From Cyclobacteriaceae bacterium (GTDB lineage Bacteria; Bacteroidota; Bacteroidia; Cytophagales; Cyclobacteriaceae), in assembly GCA_015492915.1 (NCBI GenBank), contig WGED01000639.1, positions 1 to 8,956 on the forward strand: 8,956 nt of DNA, given 5' to 3'. The stretch's first letter is position 1. Each line of letters starts with the position of its first letter. The notes under the pieces were generated by a model. It did no database searches. It worked only from the letters and a program-made list of their open reading frames with translations, and was not told the DNA's origin. Shown one piece after another: positions 1 to 5,360 of the stretch. The position numbers were made by a program, and so were the translations under genes.

Positions 1-22
1 ATATCCTTCATCTCAGGAAGCA

Positions 23-481
23 ATGGAATTCTTCCATAAATATTTTAAGTATTACACTGATTATCACCTGGTAAAACAACGGGAACGATGGTTGTACAAA
101 AGAGATAAGAGTGGTAAAACAACCAAACGCCACTGGCAGAGGACAAATGGCAGAACGCTGAGGAGGTGTTATTTTGATTATAATGATGAAGGCAAGCTGG
201 AAAGAATCAGGATTGTCAACAATCATCTGAAAACCGCAGAATTTGTTAGGTATAGCTATTATGAACAAGGCCGGCTTGCTACAAGGCTTGTCGAAATGTA
301 TACCGGTGCTAAGGTACGGGAAGAATATGAATATAACGGGAATTTATTACGGGGCAGACGCATTACCATTTTTCGCCCTGACGATAAGCCGCTCAACTTG
401 AGTACTACTATCCTGTATTATGATCCTGATTATCTTAATAATTATTACTATGAGCAATACGCTGCCAAAAGATCCGATTGA
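23..481 (+). CDS. Hypothetical protein with YD/RHS-like tyrosine-rich repeats, possibly partial at its 5' end
   Basis: I do not recognise this as a named family. From the ATG at 23 it encodes 152 residues rich in Tyr, Arg, Asn and Glu, with no signal peptide or membrane segment. From about residue 49 it shows three loose repeats of about 25 residues: an aromatic strand (YFDYNDEGKLERIRI, then YSYYEQGRLATRLVE, then EYEYNGNLLRGRRITIF) followed by a short polar turn. This resembles the YD-repeat pattern of RHS-type or MORN-like beta proteins. The first 48 residues are basic. The frame has no stop between the window edge and 23, so the gene may begin further left; AGGAAG at 15-20 is too close to the ATG to be a proper ribosome binding site. 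The gene ends in TGA and is followed by a strong terminator, so the 3' end is real. The coding call is reasonably safe; function is unknown. Confidence 0.6.
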   Translation: MEFFHKYFKYYTDYHLVKQRERWLYKRDKSGKTTKRHWQRTNGRTLRRCYFDYNDEGKLERIRIVNNHLKTAEFVRYSYYEQGRLATRLVEMYTGAKVREEYEYNGNLLRGRRITIFRPDDKPLNLSTTILYYDPDYLNNYYYEQYAAKRSD

Positions 482-563
482 ATGAATACAACCCATTGTG
501 TTCAGATTTCAGGATAAACCGGTAGTTATTAATTATGTGCTGCAGGGCACACCCGAAGCCAAA

Positions 564-592
564 AAAAGGAGGCGATAAAATCGCCTCCTTTT
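564..592. terminator. Bidirectional intrinsic terminator between convergent genes
   Basis: A perfect 13-bp stem is formed by 564-576 (AAAAGGAGGCGAT) and 580-592 (ATCGCCTCCTTTT) around a 3-base AAA loop. It has a GC-rich core. The T tract on the right serves the + strand gene ending at 481. The A run at 561-567 becomes a T tract on the - strand, serving the gene whose stop is at 619. Its place between two converging genes fits termination of both. Confidence 0.85.
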
Positions 593-618
593 CATGACAA
601 AAGGGACATTTACGTTTA

Positions 619-1737
619 TCAGTATCTTGTTGTCTCTATAATTTTATTATATTTTTCAAGCAGTCCTGGAGTCACAAAATATACCTCGCCGCCCTGCATC
701 AGCACCATCTCCGCCAGATCATCCACAGCATCGGCGTGGTAGTCGTACTCCTCCTCATCAGGCATTGAAAGCATGAGAAACAAGCCATTTTTAACACTGT
801 AACCTCCGACGCCGTAGCCTTGCTCCACGAGCAAAATACGCGCTTCTTTCATTGCAGCCACAGTCCATGCTTCCTGGATGCCGGACACATAGCTGAGCCT
901 GTCGATGTCGGGTCTGATGCGTTCGAGGAGTTTTTGGTCACGGTTCTTCATGTATTCCTCGATTTTCTCGTTGATCTTGTTGCTGATCACCTGTGTGCTC
1001 TCACGGTCGTAACTGCCGTGAATTTCGGCCAGTATCTTGTCGGGACGCTTTGTTTTGTTTTTGAAATAGGACACAAGTTTTTCATCACCCATCACGATCA
1101 GCGGTGTGTGCATGTCGGTGTAGGTTCTGATAAAGTGATCTATGTCATTGACATACAGCTTCATGGCTTCCGTTTCGGCCTTTGAAGGGTCTGTTTTTTT
1201 GTTGATGAAGCTGGTCAAGTAATATTCCACGCCTTCGGGCAGCTTGTCGTGCTCCACCTTCTGCAGCAGTTTGTGATAGCCGTTGTAAAGGGCCGTTTTC
1301 TTTTTGCTCAACACGATGACATCGTATTGGAATGAGCGATTCACTGCCCGCAGCAGCACCCTGATCTCAAAGGTGTCGTCCACGATCACCCGGTTCTGCA
1401 CTTCGAAGGGCAGCAGGAGCAGCTCTTCACGCTGCGGTGATATATAGATGACCACCGACTGAAAATCATTTTCATAGATGATGGTATTTTCCAGGGCCTT
1501 CAGCCTTTCCTCAAATCGCGCTATCAGATGCTTATCATAACCACCTTCATGCAGCTTTTCCATCGCCTCTTTAATGCTGTTTTTTACGGCGATTCGAAAT
1601 GTCTCATTGCGCGGCGAAGCAGTCTCTTTATTTACAATGATGGATACACTCGGGTCTTCCTTCACTCCCAGCAGTTCCACCAGTTTTTCCTGTACCGTCA
1701 GTGCTTTATTAGCCAGTGTATTCATGGTTTTGTCCAT
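619..1737 (-). CDS. baeRF/Balon-like release-factor-related protein (putative ribosome hibernation factor)
   Basis: The product is a 372-residue soluble protein that I assign to the bacterial relatives of archaeo-eukaryotic release factor 1 (baeRF; the family that includes Balon, AOC03_06830). The N-terminal part (about 1-130) has the family-style opening VSIIVNKETASPRNETFRIA at 31-50 and a helical stretch to about 85. A middle alpha/beta part (about 130-250) includes FQYDVIVLSKKKTALYNG (136-153) and TPLIVMGDEKLVSYF (211-225). The C-terminal part (about 255-372) ends in an eRF1 domain-3-like segment, DAVDDLAEMVLMQGGEVYFV (336-355). No GGQ peptide-release motif is present, so it is not expected to hydrolyse peptidyl-tRNA. 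By analogy with Balon it may bind the ribosomal A site in stress or dormancy; that role is inferred. The frame is open to 1941, but I chose the ATG at 1737 because AAGGA (1746-1750) lies 8 bases upstream and the upstream 68 residues look non-native. It is monocistronic and ends at the bidirectional terminator. Confidence 0.75.
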   Translation of the reverse strand: MDKTMNTLANKALTVQEKLVELLGVKEDPSVSIIVNKETASPRNETFRIAVKNSIKEAMEKLHEGGYDKHLIARFEERLKALENTIIYENDFQSVVIYISPQREELLLLPFEVQNRVIVDDTFEIRVLLRAVNRSFQYDVIVLSKKKTALYNGYHKLLQKVEHDKLPEGVEYYLTSFINKKTDPSKAETEAMKLYVNDIDHFIRTYTDMHTPLIVMGDEKLVSYFKNKTKRPDKILAEIHGSYDRESTQVISNKINEKIEEYMKNRDQKLLERIRPDIDRLSYVSGIQEAWTVAAMKEARILLVEQGYGVGGYSVKNGLFLMLSMPDEEEYDYHADAVDDLAEMVLMQGGEVYFVTPGLLEKYNKIIETTRY

Positions 1738-1810
1738 ATTTATCGTCCTTCCCTTGGGACATTTCAAAAATGAAGCCATTCGTGCAAAAAGTGTAAAGAA
1801 CACTGTATTC

Positions 1811-1839
1811 AATGACAATATGTCATTTTTTTTGTCATT
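1811..1839. promoter_or_regulatory. Candidate operator: TGTCATT palindrome plus a third copy
   Basis: AATGACA (1811-1817), ATA, then TGTCATT (1821-1827) make a perfect 7+3+7 palindrome. A further TGTCATT lies at 1833-1839, 12 bases after the second arm. The array lies 74-102 bases upstream of the chosen baeRF start, which is a plausible position for a dimeric regulator. The regulator is unknown; the operator role is inferred from symmetry and position only. Confidence 0.4.
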
Positions 1840-1939
1840 AAATCCAACCGGCAGACAAGCGGGACGTGCAGGAAGAGAATTGGAAAAGTACAATGGCCCT
1901 TCCCGGCAGATCGCTATTTCAGGCTTGTGAAAAATCATC

Positions 1940-1963
1940 AAAATCCCATGAATATGGGATTTT
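1940..1963. repeat. Perfect 10-bp inverted repeat (hairpin)
   Basis: AAAATCCCAT (1940-1949) pairs exactly with ATGGGATTTT (1954-1963) around a 4-base GAAT loop. It lies between divergent genes, about 80 bases before the lipoprotein start. The T tract is only four bases, so it is a weak terminator at best; it could also be part of a 5' leader or an operator. Confidence 0.5.
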
Positions 1964-2043
1964 ATGGTACACGTCTCTCAGCTATTTTTATAAAAAACTT
2001 TAACTGGAAAAGTAAATCATCAATCACATAAAATCTTAAAGCC

Positions 2044-2616
2044 ATGACTATGAAAGCAATATTCGGAACACAAATCTTTGCAATGGTGCTGTTTCTGTTC
2101 GGGGTGAGTTTTTCATCCTGTGAAAAGATCGAGTCCATAGCCGATGTCAAGTTTGACGCAAGCTTTGTCGGTGATTTTCTCATCACGATACAGGATTGCG
2201 AGTATATAGGTGAGGGCAGGATCGCCGGTGACGGATGCAGCTTTTCGGAAACCATATATATTACGTTAAGATCCGATCCTGACATCGACAAATATTATTC
2301 AAACCTGAAGGATTTTGATGTGCTTGAGGTGACAGGAAAAGTGACCTCAATTACCGGCGGACCTGTGATCATCAATGGTACCTTGAGTATCAGTGCGGGT
2401 ACTACGACAGCTTCGTGGATCATTGAGAACTTTAAAATGGAATCAGGTGCTGTCTTCACTCTCGACAACTCAAACGGCCAATGGGATAAACTGAATAAAA
2501 TCCTTGACGGAAAGCGGGACTTTTCGATCTCGATTGACGGCACTGCCGATAAGGAAAATGTCTCATTCGTTTTGCGCGTGACTGTTAAAACAAGGGTCAC
2601 CGCCAATCCGCTGTAA
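2044..2616 (+). CDS. Putative lipoprotein, beta-rich, unknown function
   Basis: The product is 190 residues with a classic lipoprotein signal peptide: Met-Thr-Met-Lys, a hydrophobic core (residues 5-21) and the lipobox-like FSSC ending at Cys26. Cleavage before Cys26 would leave a lipid-anchored protein of about 165 residues, expected at the outer or inner membrane facing the periplasm or surface. The mature part alternates short hydrophobic strands with Gly/Asn/Asp turns (for example 93-119 and 158-186), suggesting a beta-sandwich. Two further cysteines (52 and 65) could form a disulfide. The general shape and the VTANPL ending recall uncharacterised Bacteroidota lipoproteins, but I cannot name a family. 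Met3 is an alternative start. It is a single gene between a divergent promoter region and a strong terminator. Confidence 0.8.
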   Translation: MTMKAIFGTQIFAMVLFLFGVSFSSCEKIESIADVKFDASFVGDFLITIQDCEYIGEGRIAGDGCSFSETIYITLRSDPDIDKYYSNLKDFDVLEVTGKVTSITGGPVIINGTLSISAGTTTASWIIENFKMESGAVFTLDNSNGQWDKLNKILDGKRDFSISIDGTADKENVSFVLRVTVKTRVTANPL

Positions 2617-2641
2617 CATTGTTCCGGAATAATGATCCCTT

Positions 2642-2678
2642 AACAGCTTTTTACCATGAGTAAAAGGCTGTTTTTTTT
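2642..2678 (+). terminator. Intrinsic terminator of the lipoprotein gene
   Basis: AACAGCTTTTTAC (2642-2654) pairs with GTAAAAGGCTGTT (2660-2672) around a 5-base CATGA loop. The 13-bp stem has one G-U wobble and is followed by a T8 run (2671-2678). It lies 26 bases after the lipoprotein stop. There is no T tract in the - direction, so it should not stop the opposing editing-domain transcript. Confidence 0.9.
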
Positions 2679-2759
2679 GAGAAAGGAGTTGAGATACAAA
2701 AACACCACAAGTGCGGAATCTTAGGCATAAACCTATGTGGCAGCGAGTCTCGTGCCATA

Positions 2760-3173
2760 TTACAGCTCCGCCCAGATCCTCGCCAGTGAGTAGCCCGGTG
2801 CTTCCATTTTCAGATCGAGAAAATAACCGAATGGTGTCTGAGAAACTTTATAGCCGGCGTTTTCAAGCCTTGCCTGTGCTGCGTCAAAAATGGCTTTGGT
2901 GAAATCGACAGATGCTTTGGAATAGGAAATATGCGCAAAGGAATGCAGGATGATGCATTGTGTATTGTTTTTGCGGGCAGCCCATTTCAGATGGTTTACG
3001 AGCTTTTTTTCGCGGCTCTTCACATCTTTTTCTTCGTCGGCCTCTTCCACCTGTATGAAAGCGAGAAGGCAGTTATTAAAAGTTTTATCCCTACCGGAAT
3101 CCGGAGCGTTTTCCAGGTTTTTCGTGGCTGGATGATAGCTGAATGATTTCGTATAAAATACCAGTACTTTCAT
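2760..3173 (-). CDS. Standalone archaeal-type threonyl-tRNA synthetase editing domain protein
   Basis: The 137-residue product matches the N-terminal editing domain of archaeal ThrRS, a DTD-like fold that in archaea removes Ser from tRNA-Thr. Here it stands alone, with no aminoacylation core. Landmarks are the opening strand MKVLVFYTKSFSY (1-13), the segment LLAFIQVEEAD (36-46), CIILHSFAHIS (73-83) with the conserved FAH histidine at 81, and TPFGYFLDLK (113-122) matching the archaeal APFGYYKAFK motif. Against the Pyrococcus abyssi domain as I recall it, the Lys after GYY is Leu119 and the later Glu is Arg132, so activity or specificity may differ. I chose the ATG at 3173 because it begins the first conserved strand; an in-frame ATG at 3200 would add nine unconserved residues. 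It lies 95 bases downstream of comB on the same strand and may share its transcript. Family assignment is confident; substrate is not. Confidence 0.85.
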   Translation of the reverse strand: MKVLVFYTKSFSYHPATKNLENAPDSGRDKTFNNCLLAFIQVEEADEEKDVKSREKKLVNHLKWAARKNNTQCIILHSFAHISYSKASVDFTKAIFDAAQARLENAGYKVSQTPFGYFLDLKMEAPGYSLARIWAEL

Positions 3174-3268
3174 ATCATAGGGTTTTGTTCTCGAATTCAT
3201 AATGCTTCATGATATCCGGTCGATTTTTTTACCTTGTCCATCAGGATGTGGGGGTAAGGCTTAATTCA

Positions 3269-3994
3269 TTAAAACAGCATATCCGACAGTTTCATCTTAG
3301 TAATATTTAAACCTTTGAGTATAGGGATCACCTTGTACTCATCGAATTTAAGGCAATAATCAATGTCTCTTTCCATGCCCATACCCATCAGCCTTTGTAC
3401 ATGAGAGGAGCCTTCGACAGCCAGCTTCAGGTTGTCCTTCGCCTGTTTGTAATAGTTGACAGCCATCAGCGGTACATCAGAACCGTATTCAAAAAGTTGC
3501 TTAAGACCATAGACCACTGCACCGGCAAACAGCGTGTCTTCAAGATTCACCTTGCCTTTCCAGCCGGCGCACACAAGCAACACATCGCATGGCAGTTTTT
3601 CTATGTACGACAATAAGGCCGTATAATTAAGAAATGACCCTGTGAGCACTTGCAGAGCACCTTTTGCTTTCATCAGAGCATTTGTGCCGTTGGTGGTCGT
3701 CAGGGCGATTTTTTTATCTTCAATTTCGGAATTAATGAAATCGTAAGGGGAATTGCCCAGATCAAACCCACGGACTTTTTTACCATCGCGCTCCCCGGCA
3801 GCGATATAACCTTCTTCTTTAAAAACTTTACATTCGGCCACTGTTTCCACAAGCCGGATAGCCTCAGCGCCATGTCCGATAGCGGTCGTAATAGTGGAGC
3901 TGGCGCGCAGTATATCAATGACCACAGCTACTGACTCGTGCAGGTCGAATTGATGTATGAGATCGGGAGAAAGGCAGATATCTATCTTTTTCAT
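3269..3994 (-). CDS. comB: Probable 2-phosphosulfolactate phosphatase (ComB family)
   Basis: The 241-residue cytosolic protein carries the ComB family signatures: IDILRASSTITTA (26-38), AGERDG (66-71), FDLGNSP (77-83), TTTNGT (99-104), CAGWKG (142-147) and EDTLFAGA (152-159). ComB is a magnesium-dependent phosphatase that converts 2-phosphosulfolactate to sulfolactate (EC 3.1.3.71), first known from methanogen coenzyme M synthesis. Bacteria with this gene mostly do not make coenzyme M, so the product may feed sulfolactate, cysteate or another pathway; that is inference. The start is well fixed: GAGGA (3999-4003) lies 4 bases before the ATG. The gene begins 23 bases after the gcvT stop, which suggests cotranscription and possibly translational linkage. 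No truncation or frameshift is seen. Confidence 0.9.
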   Translation of the reverse strand: MKKIDICLSPDLIHQFDLHESVAVVIDILRASSTITTAIGHGAEAIRLVETVAECKVFKEEGYIAAGERDGKKVRGFDLGNSPYDFINSEIEDKKIALTTTNGTNALMKAKGALQVLTGSFLNYTALLSYIEKLPCDVLLVCAGWKGKVNLEDTLFAGAVVYGLKQLFEYGSDVPLMAVNYYKQAKDNLKLAVEGSSHVQRLMGMGMERDIDYCLKFDEYKVIPILKGLNITKMKLSDMLF

Positions 3995-4003
3995 ATCGTC
4001 CTC
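3995..4003 (-). promoter_or_regulatory. Ribosome binding site of comB
   Basis: Read on the - strand, GAGGA (3999-4003) lies 4 bases before the ATG at 3994. It is one of the few good Shine-Dalgarno sequences in this window and supports both the comB start and its internal position in the gcvT transcript. Confidence 0.6.
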
Positions 4004-4017
4004 AACTTGTTATCGCA

Positions 4018-5103
4018 TTAACCTTTGTAAAATGGGGGTCTCACTACATTAGCTTTGAGTTGTCGGTTTCTCACGGATACGAGCAATTCCGTGCCCTGTT
4101 TGGCATATTCCGATTGCACATAACCCATGCCTATACCTATGCCTAACGATGGTGACATGGTACCTGAAGTGACAAGTCCGATCTTTTCCCCGTTTTTATT
4201 CAATAGGTCATACCCATGTCTTGGAATACCTTTATCAACCATTTCGAAACCCACGAGTCGTCGTTTTGGCCCTTCTTCTTTTTGTCTTTTCAGAAAATCC
4301 GAGTTGATGAAATCTTTGGTAAACTTTGTGATCCATCCAAGTCCCGCTTCGATCGGCGAGGTGGTTTCGTCAATATCATTACCATAGAGTGCGTATCCCA
4401 TTTCGAGACGCAGGGTATCCCTGGCGCCCAGCCCTGCGGGTTTGATGTTGTATTCTTGTCCGGCTTCCATGATCGCGTCCCAAATTGCAGGTGCATATTC
4501 GTTATACATGTACACCTCAAAACCGCCCGCTCCTGTATATCCCGTCGCAGAGATGATGAGGCCATCAGTAATATCTCCGATATTTCCGGTACCGAAATGA
4601 TAATAAGGTATTTCAGAAAGATTGAGCTTGGTAAGCTTTTGTATTACATGAATGGCGTTAGGGCCCTGTACGGCGAGCAGAGAAATATTATCGGATATGT
4701 TTTCAAGCGCTGCGCCCATGTCATTATGACTGTTGATCCACTCCCAGTCTTTTTCGATGTTACTGGCGTTTACCACGAGCATGTACTCCTCAGGCTTCAG
4801 CATGTACACCAGCAAGTCATCCACAATACCCCCTTTGTCATTTGGCATACACGAATATTGCACTTTCCCCCGGGTTAGCTTTGCGGCATCATTGCTACTT
4901 ACTTTCTGGATGAGGTCGAGTGCTTGTGGCCCTCTCACAATGAATTCGCCCATGTGTGATACATCAAACATGCCTACACTTTTGCGCACGGCGTGGTGTT
5001 CCTCTATCTGCGAACCGTAATTCACGGGCATTTCAAATCCGGCAAAAGGCACCATTTTGGCCCCCAATGCCACGTGTTTGTCATATAATGCTGTTTTTTT
5101 CAT
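4018..5103 (-). CDS. gcvT: Aminomethyltransferase, T-protein of the glycine cleavage system
   Basis: The full-length 361-residue T-protein takes the aminomethyl group carried on lipoyl-GcvH, transfers the one-carbon unit to tetrahydrofolate and releases ammonia (EC 2.1.2.10), in the cytosol. Visible signatures are FAGFEMPVNYG (20-30), FDVSHMGEF (46-54), the folate-site segment GGIVDDLLVY (91-100) with its Asp pair at 95-96, ATGYTGAGGFEVY (186-198), GARDTLRLEMGYALYG (226-241) and the C-terminal domain from about 280 with GTMSPSLGIGIGMGYV (314-329). Tyr189, Glu196 and Arg228 correspond to folate-contacting residues described for the bacterial enzyme. The usual GYTGED reads GYTGAG here, which I take as lineage variation. 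gcvH and gcvP are not in the window. It is the first gene of a - strand set with comB, behind a TACATTTG promoter element. Confidence 0.97.
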   Translation of the reverse strand: MKKTALYDKHVALGAKMVPFAGFEMPVNYGSQIEEHHAVRKSVGMFDVSHMGEFIVRGPQALDLIQKVSSNDAAKLTRGKVQYSCMPNDKGGIVDDLLVYMLKPEEYMLVVNASNIEKDWEWINSHNDMGAALENISDNISLLAVQGPNAIHVIQKLTKLNLSEIPYYHFGTGNIGDITDGLIISATGYTGAGGFEVYMYNEYAPAIWDAIMEAGQEYNIKPAGLGARDTLRLEMGYALYGNDIDETTSPIEAGLGWITKFTKDFINSDFLKRQKEEGPKRRLVGFEMVDKGIPRHGYDLLNKNGEKIGLVTSGTMSPSLGIGIGMGYVQSEYAKQGTELLVSVRNRQLKANVVRPPFYKG

Positions 5104-5120
5104 GTCATTTGGTGTTTGTG

Positions 5121-5128
5121 CAAATGTA
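5121..5128 (-). promoter_or_regulatory. Bacteroidota -7 promoter element for gcvT
   Basis: Read on the - strand this is TACATTTG, an exact match to the TAnnTTTG consensus of the Bacteroidota primary sigma factor. It lies 17 bases before the gcvT ATG, so the leader would be only about 10-14 bases. I see no TTG at the expected -33 spacing. No glycine riboswitch fits in this short leader. Confidence 0.6.
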
Positions 5129-5207
5129 ATAATTTAACGCTCACTGCATATTCGTTTTAGCAAATAAAAATGATCGGAATCAGCCATGGAAAAATGATGA
5201 TTTTCTC

Positions 5208-5259
5208 ACAGGTAAAGTTCACGGGGCCGCCGGAGATGGTTCTGTTTTTGACAGGTAAA
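5208..5259. repeat. Two direct copies of ACAGGTAAA in the gcvT-symporter intergenic region
   Basis: ACAGGTAAA occurs at 5208-5216 and again at 5251-5259, a 43-base period close to four helical turns. Both copies follow a T-rich run. They lie between the two divergent promoter elements, so a shared regulatory role is possible but unproven. Confidence 0.35.
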
Positions 5260-5318
5260 ATCGATATCCCGGCATGTCACTATTTCTTTATTATTCTTTC
5301 CCGAAAAGCATAATTTCT

Positions 5319-5326
5319 TAGTTTTG
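5319..5326 (+). promoter_or_regulatory. Bacteroidota -7 promoter element for the symporter gene
   Basis: TAGTTTTG matches TAnnTTTG exactly. It lies 34 bases before the symporter ATG, giving a predicted leader of roughly 28 bases. A partial -33 element (TTTC at 5297-5300) lies 18 bases upstream. Confidence 0.55.
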
Positions 5327-5360
5327 CTTTTTATACCGATCATAAAATGACCGAAAAAAT

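Larger units (their letters stand above)
1738..2043. other. Divergent intergenic region (306 bases) with palindromic motifs
   Basis: This stretch separates the - strand baeRF-like gene from the + strand lipoprotein gene and should hold both promoters. It contains a TGTCATT palindrome with a third copy (1811-1839) and a 10-bp hairpin (1940-1963). I found no exact TAnnTTTG element facing either gene. The baeRF frame continues into it up to 1941, but with a Pro/Ala/Arg-rich composition (around 1845-1880) unlike the rest of that protein. Confidence 0.5.

Noticed and set aside
820..1185. A 121-codon + strand ORF antisense to the 3' part of the baeRF-like gene
   Set aside because: It is a shadow of the eRF1-like C-terminal coding region.
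1574..1930. A 118-codon + strand ORF with a hydrophobic segment, antisense to the 5' part of the baeRF-like gene
   Set aside because: Most of it overlaps the conserved N-terminus of that gene on the other strand, and its composition reflects the complement. The nearby hairpin at 1940-1963 tempted me to call it a gene, but there is no other support.
2739..2756. Hairpin just after the editing-domain stop as a - strand terminator
   Set aside because: GGCA-CGA/TCG-TGCC gives a 7-bp stem with a bulge, but no T tract follows on the - strand, so termination is not supported.
4216..4878. A 220-codon + strand ORF inside gcvT
   Set aside because: It lies antisense to a fully conserved gcvT, has no recognisable motif and no ribosome binding site; it is a shadow of the real gene.
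4018..5103. GYTGAG in place of GYTGED in GcvT as a sign of lost activity
   Set aside because: The nearby folate-contacting Tyr, Glu and Arg are kept and the protein is full length; the change looks like lineage variation.
5104..5360. Glycine riboswitch upstream of gcvT or the symporter
   Set aside because: Both predicted leaders are under about 40 bases and I see none of the conserved aptamer core in the region.
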